64,000 bases of DNA from Deltaproteobacteria bacterium (GTDB lineage Bacteria > UBA10199 > JACPAL01 > GCA-016699445): NCBI GenBank assembly GCA_016699445.1, contig CP064976.1:1550001-1614000 (forward strand), read 5' to 3'. Made by a program: the position numbers and the translations under genes. Within the stretch, counting starts at the first letter, position 1. The number at the start of each line of letters is the position of its first letter. Of the stretch, positions 7,419 to 16,180 are shown piece by piece. Under the pieces are notes generated by a model, which was not told the DNA's origin, ran no database searches, and saw nothing but the letters and a program-made list of their open reading frames with translations.

Positions 7419-7748
7419 TTATTTTGTGCTAGAATTTTCATCTGATTTTATTTCTTCAGTTACCAGGCCTAAAAGTTCTGATGCAAAAGTGACCATCTGT
7501 TCTCTTGAATAGCCTGCTTTTTTTAATTCATTTAAAATATTGCTGGCTACTACTCTTAAAGCGCGCTGAGTCGTTGTCGCATCTCGATTATTCAAATCAT
7601 CACCCGAAGATACATAACAAGAGCGGCCGTAGGTAGCCGATGCTGTATTGGGAGTTGGCGTCGCTATTATATTTCCGCTCAGAGCTGTATCTAGAGTATA
7701 TGATGTGAATGGTACGGCTGAAAGGCCACGTTGATTAAAAATATTCAT
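7419..7748 (-). CDS. Hypothetical protein
   Basis: A 109-residue protein of unknown function. The N-terminal half is Ser/Thr/Ala-rich (SGNIIATPTPNTASATYG) and the C-terminal half looks like a two-helix unit (LRVVASNILNELKKAGYSRE, then VTFASELLGLVTEEIKSD). It lies 37 bases upstream of bioB on the same strand, so it could be co-transcribed with it, and it is divergent from bioF. There is nothing to link it functionally to biotin beyond position. Confidence 0.55.
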   Translation of the reverse strand: MNIFNQRGLSAVPFTSYTLDTALSGNIIATPTPNTASATYGRSCYVSSGDDLNNRDATTTQRALRVVASNILNELKKAGYSREQMVTFASELLGLVTEEIKSDENSSTK

Positions 7749-7824
7749 AATATCTCCTAACCATAGACATCGGCTCTAGTTTTGAAAAGTTGCTTGATTT
7801 TAGAAGAGCAGCTAGTTTTTTAAA

Positions 7825-8976
7825 ATGAATTTCAAAAAACAATTATTACAGCTTCAAAATCAAGGGGCTTATCGCTCTCTCAAAATACTACCTCAAGGAA
7901 CGTTTAATTTCTGTTCTAATGATTATTTAGCTCTCTCTCATCACTCCAAAGTCATTGAGGGTGCTTTGCAAGCGACAAAGAAATATGGGGCGGGCAGTGG
8001 GGCGGCGCGGTTGATTTCTGGAAATAATGATTTGATGGAAAGGCTGGAGTATGAAGTGTCTCAGTGGAAACAAGTAGAATCTTCGCTTCTTTTTAATTCG
8101 GGCTACCATGCCAATATCGGTGTGATCCCTGCTTTAGCTGATGAGAATACGATCATTTTTTCCGATGAGTTCAATCATGCTTCCATCATTGATGGGTGTC
8201 GATTGTCGAAAGCGAAGACGGTTATTTATCGGCATAATGATATGGGACATTTGGAGGAATTATTGAAAAATCCCCCCCACCCCCCCTTTGTTAAAGGGGG
8301 GGATTCGCATTTCGTTCCCCCTTTGAAAAAGGGGGTTAGGGGGATTTTAATCATCACCGAATCTGTCTTCAGTATGGAAGGTGATCTGGCCCCTTTGGAA
8401 GATCTGAAAGAATTAGCCGAAAAATATGACGCTCTTCTCTATGTGGATGAAGCCCATGCCGTAGGTATGTTTGGTGAAAATGGTGTGGGGCGTTTAGGGA
8501 AAAACCCTTCTGAAAATATTCTTACGATGGGGACTTTTGGAAAAGCTTTTGGTTCCTACGGGGCTTTTGTTTGCGGTAGTGATGTCTTGAAAAAATATCT
8601 GATTAATAAAGCTCGCTCGTTTATTTTTTCAACTTCCCTGCCTCCTTCAGCCATGGGTGCAAGTAGGGCCGCTCTTAAGATTATTCAAGGTCGAGAAGGT
8701 GAAAATTTGAGAGAAGAGTTGTGGAGCAATGTCAGTGTGGTGAATAAAGAATTGGGATTGGATCAAGGAGAATCACCCATATTCTCAATCAAGATAGGTG
8801 ATGCCAAAAAAACGATGGCTCTTTCGGAAAGGCTTTTGAAAGATAAAATCTATATTCAAGGAATTCGACCTCCCACAGTCCCAGAAGGAAGTTCACGACT
8901 TCGGTTGACAGTGAGTGCCCGGCACACAGTAAAAGAACTTTTTTGTTTGATAAAAAATCTGGAAAAAATTTTATGA
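7825..8976 (+). CDS. bioF: 8-amino-7-oxononanoate synthase BioF with an in-frame repeat insert
   Basis: BioF condenses pimeloyl-ACP (or -CoA) with L-alanine using PLP. Motifs seen are FNFCSNDYLALSHH, GSGAARLISG, the VDEAHAVG segment (about 207-214) and the PLP lysine in TMGTFGKAFGSYG (Lys240). The protein is 383 residues, close to the family length, but residues about 149-174 (Pro/Gly/Lys-rich) are encoded by a G/C-homopolymer palindromic repeat inserted before the conserved ITESVFSMEGD. The insert lies at a surface loop position in the known fold, so activity may survive. The stop overlaps the bioA start (ATGA), which indicates coupling. Confidence 0.95.
   Translation: MNFKKQLLQLQNQGAYRSLKILPQGTFNFCSNDYLALSHHSKVIEGALQATKKYGAGSGAARLISGNNDLMERLEYEVSQWKQVESSLLFNSGYHANIGVIPALADENTIIFSDEFNHASIIDGCRLSKAKTVIYRHNDMGHLEELLKNPPHPPFVKGGDSHFVPPLKKGVRGILIITESVFSMEGDLAPLEDLKELAEKYDALLYVDEAHAVGMFGENGVGRLGKNPSENILTMGTFGKAFGSYGAFVCGSDVLKKYLINKARSFIFSTSLPPSAMGASRAALKIIQGREGENLREELWSNVSVVNKELGLDQGESPIFSIKIGDAKKTMALSERLLKDKIYIQGIRPPTVPEGSSRLRLTVSARHTVKELFCLIKNLEKIL
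8267..8348. repeat. MITE-like palindromic element within bioF
   Basis: About 82 bp with terminal inverted repeats AAAATCCCCC (8267-8276) and GGGGGATTTT (8339-8348). It contains two internal hairpins: CCCCCC-TTTGTTAAA-GGGGGG and CCCCC-TTTGAAAAA-GGGGG. The type (G/C runs around TTTGTTAAAGG) resembles a palindromic repeat widespread in intergenic DNA of many bacteria. Here it is read through in frame in bioF, adding about 26 residues. Confidence 0.75.
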
Positions 8977-10277
8977 ATGAAAATTATAAAAACTGGGATC
9001 ATCAGCATGTCTGGCATCCCTTTACTCAGATGAAGGAATATCTGGCCGAAGACTCTCTTGTGATTGAGAGAGCTGAAGGCAACTACGTGATCGATACAGA
9101 AGGTCATCGCTATCTCGATGCTATTTCTTCTTTGTGGGTGAATGTTCATGGCCATGCCAAAAAAGAAATCAACGATGCTATCAAAGCTCAGTTGGATAAA
9201 ATTGCTCATTCGACATTATTAGGATCGGCCAATATTCCGGCGACAGAGTTGGCCAAAAAGCTGGTCGATTTGGTTCATGAGAAGTTAAAAACCGAAAAAA
9301 TAAATCATGTTTTTTATTCCGATAATGGCTCCACAGCTGTTGAAGTCGCATTGAAAATTGCCTTTGAATATTGGCAATTGAAGACTCCAAAAAAAGAATA
9401 TTCCCAAAAACAAAAGTTTGTTTCATTTCGTGATGCCTACCATGGTGACACAATTGGAGCTGTGAGTGTGGGGCATATTGAAATGTTTCACGAGATTTAT
9501 CGGCCTCTCTTATTCCCGACGATTCAAGCACCATCGCCCAAAGATCCGGAATGTCTCGATTGGGTCAAGAATCGTTTTAAAAAAGACGCTCAGAAGATTG
9601 CGGCTGTTGTCATTGAGCCATTAGTTCAGGGAGCTGGAGGTATGATTGTCCAGCCGGATGGCTTTTTGAAAAAATTGAAATCTTTATGTGAACAATATGA
9701 AGTTCTTTTTATTGCCGATGAAGTGGCCACAGGATTTGGTCGTACCGGAACGATGTTTGCGTGTGAACAAGAAGGAGTTGTGCCGGACTTGATGTGTTTA
9801 GCAAAAGGACTGACGGGGGGGTATCTGCCTCTGGCGGCGACGTTGGCGACTTCAGAAATTTATGAAGCGTTTTTAGGGAATTATTCTGAATATAAAACTT
9901 TTTTTCATGGTCATTCGTATACAGGCAATCAGCTAGGCTGTGCGGCTGCCTTGGCTAATCTGGATATTTTTGAAAAAGAAAAAGTACTGGAATCTCTGCC
10001 GTCTAAAATCCAGACGCTGACAGAATCTCTGCAGCGATTAAAATCGTTAAGCTCCGTGATTGAAATTCGACAAAAAGGTTTGATGGTGGGAATTGAAATT
10101 GGTCCTTACCCTTTAGAGTCTCGTGTCGCTCACAAACTCTGTTTGGCAGCACGCAAAAAACACATTCTGATACGTCCTTTGGGAAACACCATTGTCTTGA
10201 TGCCTCCTTTGTCGATTACAGAAGATGAGATTAATCTCCTGTGTGCCGTAGTTTATGATTTGATCAGTGCTCTATGA
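8973..10277 (+). CDS. bioA: Adenosylmethionine-8-amino-7-oxononanoate aminotransferase BioA
   Basis: BioA is a PLP aminotransferase that converts KAPA to DAPA with S-adenosylmethionine as amino donor. The N-terminal HVWHPFTQM is diagnostic of BioA among class III aminotransferases. Other features are YSDNGSTAVEVALK, FRDAYHGDTIGA, the Asp in IADEVATGFGRTG (Asp249) and the PLP lysine in CLAKGLTGGYLP (Lys278). I start at the ATG at 8973, whose overlap with the bioF stop gives a normal 434-residue protein. An earlier in-frame ATG at 8943 would add ten residues inside bioF. It converges on the gene ending at 10278. Confidence 0.97.
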   Translation: MNENYKNWDHQHVWHPFTQMKEYLAEDSLVIERAEGNYVIDTEGHRYLDAISSLWVNVHGHAKKEINDAIKAQLDKIAHSTLLGSANIPATELAKKLVDLVHEKLKTEKINHVFYSDNGSTAVEVALKIAFEYWQLKTPKKEYSQKQKFVSFRDAYHGDTIGAVSVGHIEMFHEIYRPLLFPTIQAPSPKDPECLDWVKNRFKKDAQKIAAVVIEPLVQGAGGMIVQPDGFLKKLKSLCEQYEVLFIADEVATGFGRTGTMFACEQEGVVPDLMCLAKGLTGGYLPLAATLATSEIYEAFLGNYSEYKTFFHGHSYTGNQLGCAAALANLDIFEKEKVLESLPSKIQTLTESLQRLKSLSSVIEIRQKGLMVGIEIGPYPLESRVAHKLCLAARKKHILIRPLGNTIVLMPPLSITEDEINLLCAVVYDLISAL

Positions 10278-10766
10278 TTACTTCAGGTGTTGTTCGATGA
10301 AGATCGTTCCTGAAGCAATGGCACTGTAGGCTAATAGTGCGCTTGCTGCCAGCTGCAGTTTTGGTGGAATCCCCTTGTCCCCTAACATTTTTGATTCAGG
10401 TGGGATCCATTTTTCAAAATTTTTATTTACTGCATGCACAAACCATAAAGATAAAAATAGGACAGAGGCCGATAATCCCATTTCTAAAAAAATGTGGGGA
10501 ATAACATAAATCAACTTTTCTTTAGGGAAAGGTTCGCTCGTTAGCGTACCATGAAAAAAACCTATTACGACTGGCATTGTCAGTATGCCGCAAGAGAATC
10601 GAATCATTGATTCGGTTTTTGTGAGACGGGTTAATTTCAGAGCTTCTTCAACAATTTTGATGGGATTTTCAGGTGGTAAGTGCCCAGCCGCAGAAGTCGC
10701 TGCCCCTATGCAACTAGCTGTGCTGATTAAAGCATATGTATGGCCGAATGTTTCAATGGTATTCAT
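10278..10766 (-). CDS. Hypothetical inner-membrane protein
   Basis: A 162-residue protein with about four hydrophobic segments: near residues 12-28, 60-75, 88-110 (PHIFLEMGLSASVLFLSLWF) and 136-155. I do not recognise a family. It lies between bioA (abutting tail to tail) and the divergent bioD. The short loops are charged (EEALKLTRLTKTES, VNKNFEKWIPPESK). Position inside the biotin region is the only hint of function, and it may be unrelated. Confidence 0.55.
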   Translation of the reverse strand: MNTIETFGHTYALISTASCIGAATSAAGHLPPENPIKIVEEALKLTRLTKTESMIRFSCGILTMPVVIGFFHGTLTSEPFPKEKLIYVIPHIFLEMGLSASVLFLSLWFVHAVNKNFEKWIPPESKMLGDKGIPPKLQLAASALLAYSAIASGTIFIEQHLK

Positions 10767-10837
10767 ATCCTCTATTATCGGCTATTTCTGAACAAAGTTG
10801 CTTGAATTAATTATCACATTCGTGGTCCATATTTTTT

Positions 10838-11515
10838 ATGTCGAAACCAAAAGGTCTTTTTATCGCAGGGACAGATACGGGTGTGGGCAAAACTTATGTG
10901 GCTGGAGGCTTGGCGAAAGCTTTTCGTAAAAGTGGTGTGAATGTGGGCGTTTTTAAGCCTTTTGAGTCGGGTCTTAAAGACGGTCATGCAGATTTTCGGT
11001 ATTTGAAAGAGATGGCTGGTGTGAATGATTCGGATAGCGAAATTTGTCCTAATCAATTTGATGAATCCCTCGCTCCAGGAGTAGCAGCAGAAAGAGCGGG
11101 AAAAGAGGTCAGCTGGTGTGACACTACGGATTGTTTTGAGTCTCTGGCGACTAAACATTCGTTTCTCATCGTAGAAGGCGCTGGGGGCCTCTATGTCCCA
11201 TTGGCTGACAAAAAGACCAATTTTGATTTGATCCGTGAGTGTGAGTTTCCAGTGCTCCTTGTCGCACGACTTGGTCTTGGAACGATCAATCACACGCTGC
11301 TTTCTCTGGAAGCTTTAGCGAGCCGAAAAATCCCCTGTGCCGGTGTGGTTCTGAATCAAACAACACCCGAAAAGACTCTGGCCGATGAAAACAATCCGGA
11401 AGTTTTGAAAAAAATGATGTCGGTGCCACTTTTGGGAATTGTGCCTTTTAAAAAAGATGACAATTCTGCTGATTTTATGTTTTTGGCACTTTCTCAAAAA
11501 ATAAGAGAATTGTAA
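10838..11515 (+). CDS. bioD: ATP-dependent dethiobiotin synthetase BioD
   Basis: BioD closes the ureido ring of dethiobiotin from DAPA, CO2 and ATP. The P-loop GTDTGVGKT is at residues 11-19. The second nucleotide motif VEGAGGLYVPL and the Pro-rich switch VLLVARLGLGTINHTLLSLE follow. Length 225 is normal. It is separated from bioA by the minus-strand membrane gene, so the three plus-strand biotin genes are not in one continuous operon. The final biotin step is bioB at 6416-7381. No bioC or bioH is present in the window, so the pimeloyl-supply step must be elsewhere. Confidence 0.97.
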   Translation: MSKPKGLFIAGTDTGVGKTYVAGGLAKAFRKSGVNVGVFKPFESGLKDGHADFRYLKEMAGVNDSDSEICPNQFDESLAPGVAAERAGKEVSWCDTTDCFESLATKHSFLIVEGAGGLYVPLADKKTNFDLIRECEFPVLLVARLGLGTINHTLLSLEALASRKIPCAGVVLNQTTPEKTLADENNPEVLKKMMSVPLLGIVPFKKDDNSADFMFLALSQKIREL

Positions 11516-11525
11516 GGTTGGAAAA

Positions 11526-12002
11526 ATGAAGATCAGATCTGCATTTCATGGTGAGGCAGAAAACATTGGACGAAATCAACGAAGACCTAGAAGGCCAAGT
11601 AGACCTGTCACCGAAACAAGTCCTTTATCAACTTTGATTCATATCACGCAGGTAGGTGGTCCTCCCCGGGTTGAAAACGGCGTTTATTTTGTAAGGTTTT
11701 CAGTTTCAAGTACAGCAGTCCTTCCCCATTCTATTAGCATGATGTCACCCCGTGTTTATTGTCGCGCACTAAATCCTCGTTATACAGGAATGCCACCCCA
11801 AGATGTTATTTCGGCGACAATGCTAAACCCTTCTGTATCTATAGCTCCAGGCGGGATGACTACATTTGAAGTCGCTTTTTATAATTTTCATCCTCAACAC
11901 TGCCTCTCCTACGGAGCTTCAATGAGCTTCCTTGTTGATGGTATCTCCAATCCTGCTGATTCCCTGCCTGATGTGCGCATTCAAATACCAACAAGATCCT
12001 GA
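11526..12002 (+). CDS. Hypothetical protein
   Basis: A 158-residue protein of unknown function, starting 10 bases after the bioD stop on the same strand. The N-terminus is Arg/Pro-rich (RRPRRPSRPVTE). The rest has a beta-rich pattern (VENGVYFVRFSVSS, then VSIAPGGMTTFEVAFYNF) with Cys residues in VYCRAL and QHCLSYG. The pattern could suit an Ig-like fold, but I cannot name a family. No signal peptide is seen. Confidence 0.45.
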   Translation: MKIRSAFHGEAENIGRNQRRPRRPSRPVTETSPLSTLIHITQVGGPPRVENGVYFVRFSVSSTAVLPHSISMMSPRVYCRALNPRYTGMPPQDVISATMLNPSVSIAPGGMTTFEVAFYNFHPQHCLSYGASMSFLVDGISNPADSLPDVRIQIPTRS

Positions 12003-12062
12003 AAAAAATTAGCAACCCTCCAGAAAAACCAACGATAAACACATCTCTTAAGGAGAGATGTT

Positions 12063-12968
12063 ATGAGACAGGTTGGTTTAATGCCGTTGATTCAGCTGCC
12101 CTATTTAAATGCCAGACCGGGTGAGATGACCACAGACGCAGTAGCGACCACGTCTTCTTTGCATGTGGAAGACATATTTCGTTTGGAAATTCGAGAAAGT
12201 GCCGAGGGCCGAAAAAGGCCAGCCGTACAGGCTTCTTGTGAAGTCACTGTACTCGATAACATGGGCTTTTTTTCTTGGAGAGGAGTTGAGTGGGGATTGA
12301 GAGTTTATGATTTTGAAAAAAATCCTATTTTTCATTTTTTCCCAAAAGGGAAGAGTGCTCTCGAAGAAGGGGTGAAAGTTTTTAATCCTGAGGGGAGTGA
12401 AGTTGAATACAGTGTTATTGGAAGAGACGGTATGACAAAGGCCAAAAGGGAAAAGAGTGGTCGTGGATATGGAGCTCCTATGCAGGGAGCTTCTTTATAT
12501 TCTTATGCTCTTCCGGCAGGGCGATCTACGATACATATAGAAGGGCAAGTTTATGTGCTGAATATTGAAAAAGGTCAGTCTCAAAAAGCAATCGCATTGA
12601 CGACTGCGAGCAGCCCTCAAACTCAAGAAGAAAAATTAGCTCACTTTTTGTTTAATCGATGGCTAGCAACTCAAGAAGGTAATGAACTGAGAAGGTCTTA
12701 TCTAGAAAAAGGTAAAACTAAGTGGGTTGATCTGAAAAGAACTCCTTTTATGGACCTTCCAAGACCATTTAAAAAGCTCTATTTGGAGAGAGCTCAGATT
12801 TCTCTAGGAATATTTAAAGAAAAATTTGACGACAGCGCAGCTCAAGAAAGAAAGTTGGCCGCAGCACTTTATGGACATTTTGAAAAACAAACTGCATCAA
12901 CAGCAAAGATTAATCCTCATTGGTTTGCTATGGCCAAGAGCATCATTAGTTTTTTAGAAAAAAAATAA
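12063..12968 (+). CDS. Hypothetical protein
   Basis: A 301-residue protein with a clear ribosome binding site (AAGGAGAG, about 6 bases before the ATG). The N-terminal half is beta-rich (VEWGLRVYDFEKNPIFHFFP; STIHIEGQVYVLNI). The C-terminal third is helical and charged (HFLFNRWLATQEGNELRRSY; KKLYLERAQISLGIFKEKF). No catalytic motif or signal peptide is recognised. It follows the 158-residue unknown gene and precedes pgpA on the same strand, so the three may be one transcript. Confidence 0.6.
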   Translation: MRQVGLMPLIQLPYLNARPGEMTTDAVATTSSLHVEDIFRLEIRESAEGRKRPAVQASCEVTVLDNMGFFSWRGVEWGLRVYDFEKNPIFHFFPKGKSALEEGVKVFNPEGSEVEYSVIGRDGMTKAKREKSGRGYGAPMQGASLYSYALPAGRSTIHIEGQVYVLNIEKGQSQKAIALTTASSPQTQEEKLAHFLFNRWLATQEGNELRRSYLEKGKTKWVDLKRTPFMDLPRPFKKLYLERAQISLGIFKEKFDDSAAQERKLAAALYGHFEKQTASTAKINPHWFAMAKSIISFLEKK

Positions 12969-13019
12969 CTTCCTAAAAAATGTATGACGAGAACTTCTCT
13001 TTCTGGCAGGGCCTCATTC

Positions 13020-13499
13020 ATGAATAAAAAAGTCGCTCTTATTTTTGCCACGGGTTTTGGTTCGGGCTTTGCTCCTTTTGCTTCGGGAACATGGGGAAGT
13101 CTTGTGGGTCTTGTTTTCTATGTTTTGTTCAAAGACTTTTCATCATCACTTTACGCGGTGACTCTCTTGGGAGTTTTTGCAATTTCAGTTTGGTCTGCTG
13201 AAATCGCCGAAGAGCATTTTGGAAAAAAAGATCCTGGTGAGATCGTCGTCGACGAAATTATTGGCCAGCTTGTGTCGTTAGCCTTCCTCCCGTTTTCGTG
13301 GAAGATGACGATCGCAGGTTTTCTCTTGTTTCGTCTGTTTGATATTCTCAAACCCTTCCCAGCTCGATGGTTTCAAGATCATCTCAAAGGTGGTTGGGGT
13401 GTGGTGATGGATGATGTGATGGCCGGGATTTATGCGAATCTTGTCCTTCAAATTCTGATTCGAATTTTCCCTAACTATCTCTTATCAATCGGCACATAG
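13020..13499 (+). CDS. pgpA: Phosphatidylglycerophosphatase A
   Basis: PgpA dephosphorylates phosphatidylglycerol phosphate in the inner membrane. The start at 13020 gives 159 residues beginning MNKKVALIFATGFGSGFAPF, which matches the family N-terminus better than the upstream ATG at 12984. The signature ATGFGSGFAPFASGTWGSL is followed by DPGEIVVDEIIGQ, with the acidic metal-binding residues, and RLFDILKPFPARW. About four membrane segments are evident. It converges on gltA and overlaps its 3' end by 25 bases. Confidence 0.93.
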   Translation: MNKKVALIFATGFGSGFAPFASGTWGSLVGLVFYVLFKDFSSSLYAVTLLGVFAISVWSAEIAEEHFGKKDPGEIVVDEIIGQLVSLAFLPFSWKMTIAGFLLFRLFDILKPFPARWFQDHLKGGWGVVMDDVMAGIYANLVLQILIRIFPNYLLSIGT

Positions 13500-14764
13500 T
13501 GCGTGAGCGTATTGCCTGTATAAATCTGACGAGGACGTTCGATTTTGGCGTTAGCATCGGCGCGGAGTTCTTTATAATGAGCAATCCAGCCAGGCAGACG
13601 GCCAATCGCAAACATCACGGTGAACATATTGGTCGGGACTCCCATGGCTCGATAGAGGATGCCGGAATAGAAATCGACATTGGGATAAAGTTTTCTTTCT
13701 ACAAAATAAGAGTCCTTCAAAGCGGCTTCTTCGAGCTCTTTAGCAATATCTAAAAGCGGATCGTGAATGCCCATTTTTGACAAGATTTTGTCACAGCTGG
13801 CTTTCAAAATCTTAGCGCGAGGATCGAAATTTTTATAAACACGATGACCAAATCCCATCAGCCGGAAGGTGCTATTTTTGTCCTTGGCATCTGCTACCAC
13901 TTTGGAAACCGGGATTTTTTCATCGTGGATTTTTTGCAGCATTTCGATGACTTCCTGGTTGGCTCCTCCATGGAGAGGACCCCAAAGAGCGCAAATACCT
14001 GCGGAGACTGATGCATACACATTAGCTCTTGAAGAGCCTACAATGCGTACCGTCGAGGTTGAACAGTTTTGTTCATGATCGGCATGAACAATCAAAAGAA
14101 GATTCAACGCTTTAACGACATCTTCGTCGACAACATAGGGTTCTGCGGGAACGGCAAACATCATATGGAGAAAGTTGGCGCAGTAGGAAAGGTCATTGCG
14201 TGGATACAAGATGGGCTGTCCGATTGATTTTTTATAGGAAGCAGCAGCTATCGTACGTACTTTGGAAAGAAGTCGGACATAGTTTTCATCCATCTCTTCA
14301 GCTGTAACATCAGCACTGGTGACGTTAGGATAATATGCTGACAGAGCTCCCACCATGGCCGATAAAATCGCCATAGGATGTGCACTGCTAGGGTAGCCGT
14401 TAAAAAAATTCTTCATGTCTTCATGAATAATCGAATGACGTGTGAGGCCTGTGCTGAACTTTTGTCTTTCTTGTTTTGTGGGAAGGTGCCCGTAAATAAG
14501 CAAAAAAGCTGTTTCGACAAAATTGGAATGTTCTGCGAGTTCTTCAATGGGAACTCCTCGGTAGCGAAGGATTCCTTTTTCGCCATCGATAAAAGCAATA
14601 GAGGAATAACAAGATCCTGAGTTCATAAAAGCGGGATCTATAGTGATATGACCAGTGACTTGTCTTAACTTTCCAATATCAATCGCCTTTTCTCCTTCAC
14701 TGCCAGTGATGACAGGCAATTCATATTCTTTTCCATCGATAATCAGTTTTGCCACTTCAGCCAT
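13475..14764 (-). CDS. gltA: Citrate synthase, type II
   Basis: Citrate synthase condenses oxaloacetate and acetyl-CoA to start the TCA cycle. The 429 residues are the length of the hexameric Gram-negative type. An N-terminal beta domain (AKLIIDGKEYELPVI) is present. Active-site segments are HADHEQNCSTSTVR, the His in WGPLHGGANQEV, the His in GFGHRVYKNFDPRA, and the Asp-bearing NVDFYSGILYRA. An AAGGAGG ribosome binding site lies just before the ATG. It is divergent from cinA across about 100 bases and overlaps pgpA tail to tail. Confidence 0.97.
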   Translation of the reverse strand: MAEVAKLIIDGKEYELPVITGSEGEKAIDIGKLRQVTGHITIDPAFMNSGSCYSSIAFIDGEKGILRYRGVPIEELAEHSNFVETAFLLIYGHLPTKQERQKFSTGLTRHSIIHEDMKNFFNGYPSSAHPMAILSAMVGALSAYYPNVTSADVTAEEMDENYVRLLSKVRTIAAASYKKSIGQPILYPRNDLSYCANFLHMMFAVPAEPYVVDEDVVKALNLLLIVHADHEQNCSTSTVRIVGSSRANVYASVSAGICALWGPLHGGANQEVIEMLQKIHDEKIPVSKVVADAKDKNSTFRLMGFGHRVYKNFDPRAKILKASCDKILSKMGIHDPLLDIAKELEEAALKDSYFVERKLYPNVDFYSGILYRAMGVPTNMFTVMFAIGRLPGWIAHYKELRADANAKIERPRQIYTGNTLTHYVPIDKR

Positions 14765-14866
14765 AATTCCTCCTTAATTATTTAAAGATCATTGAATCGG
14801 ATTTTGAAAAACGATTTAATATATCTTTTGTTGAAAAGCTGCTCGCATACACACTACAGCATTTCA

Positions 14867-16099
14867 ATGAAAATTGAAGTTTTAACTGTGGGTGATGAGA
14901 TTTTATCGGGAAATATCGTCGATACTAATTTTGCTTGGATTGGGGATTATCTATGGAGTCATGGCTATGAACTCCATGTTCATAGCTCGGTAGGCGATGA
15001 TCCGGAGCCCATCACTAAAGCAATAAATCTTGCGGCTTCAAGGTCTCAGGTCGTCATTGTCACGGGAGGCTTAGGGCCAACGATTGATGATATTACTATT
15101 GAAACAGCTTCAAAAGCTTTTGGTATGCCTCAAGTTTTATTTCCTGAAGCGTTGGAAAAAATTAAAGCACGCTTTGAAAAGCTGAATCGTCCGATGGCGG
15201 CTAATAACGAAAAGCAGGCTCGTCTTCCTGAGGGATCGACGGTGATTCCTAATGACAATGGGACAGCTCCAGGCTGTCATATCGCTTTTCAAAATACGCA
15301 CTTTTTCTTTTTGCCCGGAGTGCCGCGCGAAATGAAGAAGATGTGCGAAGATTATGTTTTTCCCAAAATTAAAGAACTCTCACCGGTCAAGACAGAGTTT
15401 TGTCAAAAAGTGCTGCGATGCTTTGGCATGACCGAGTCTGCTATGGATCGGGAATTAGCGAGTGTGGATTTGACGGATGTGGACTTGGCTTTTCGTATTT
15501 TCTTTCCTGAAATACTTTTGAAAATTTCAGCTCGTGGGTCGGATCTTAATAAAGTGCAAAAGCGTGTCCATGAGGTTGAAGCTTTTGTGAGAGATCGTTT
15601 GGGAGATGTGATTTATGGTGAAGGAGAGGAAATGCTTCCACAGTGGGTGGGTCGTGTTTTGACGGAAAGAGGCGAGAGCCTGTCTGTGGCTGAGTCGTGT
15701 ACGGGAGGTTTATTGGCAAGTTTGATCACGGATGTTCCGGGAAGCTCGAAATATTTTAAAGAAGGTGTCGTGACTTATAGTAATGAGTCCAAACAAGACT
15801 TGTTGGCAGTCCCCTCCGAGGTTTTGAAAAATCACGGCGCTGTGAGTGCTGAAACGGCGATTGCGATGGCTGAGGGTTTAAGAAAAAGAGCTGGGACAAC
15901 ATACGCGCTTTCAATGACAGGTATTGCTGGCCCTGATGGCGGTAGCCCTGATAAGCCGGTAGGTACCGTGCACATAGCCTTATCTTCTCCATCCGGCACT
16001 CAAGAGAGAAAACTCTTTTTCCCTGCCTCTCGAGAGTGGTTTAAGCGCCTCGTAGCCTTCTCCTCTTTGGATATTTTGAGAAAACATCTCATTCATTGA
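14867..16099 (+). CDS. cinA: CinA-like protein (MoaB/Mog-like domain plus nicotinamide-nucleotide amidase)
   Basis: The 410-residue protein has an N-terminal competence/damage-inducible MoaB-like domain (MKIEVLTVGDEILSGNIVDTN, GGLGPTIDD) that acts as an ADP-ribose or NAD-related pyrophosphatase. A C-terminal PncC domain (VAESCTGGLLASLITDVPGS, MTGIAGPDGG) deamidates NMN to recycle NAD. The start at 14867 matches the family N-terminus. An upstream ATG at 14792 would add 25 unlikely residues. The gene lies just upstream of recA, a recurrent cinA-recA pairing linked to competence and DNA repair. Confidence 0.95.
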   Translation: MKIEVLTVGDEILSGNIVDTNFAWIGDYLWSHGYELHVHSSVGDDPEPITKAINLAASRSQVVIVTGGLGPTIDDITIETASKAFGMPQVLFPEALEKIKARFEKLNRPMAANNEKQARLPEGSTVIPNDNGTAPGCHIAFQNTHFFFLPGVPREMKKMCEDYVFPKIKELSPVKTEFCQKVLRCFGMTESAMDRELASVDLTDVDLAFRIFFPEILLKISARGSDLNKVQKRVHEVEAFVRDRLGDVIYGEGEEMLPQWVGRVLTERGESLSVAESCTGGLLASLITDVPGSSKYFKEGVVTYSNESKQDLLAVPSEVLKNHGAVSAETAIAMAEGLRKRAGTTYALSMTGIAGPDGGSPDKPVGTVHIALSSPSGTQERKLFFPASREWFKRLVAFSSLDILRKHLIH

Positions 16100-16180
16100 C
16101 ACATCTTAAAAAAGTGTAGGAAGGGAACAGGGTTTTTTAACGTTTCACTTTAGAATCTGTTTAACTTTAAGGAGAGATTT

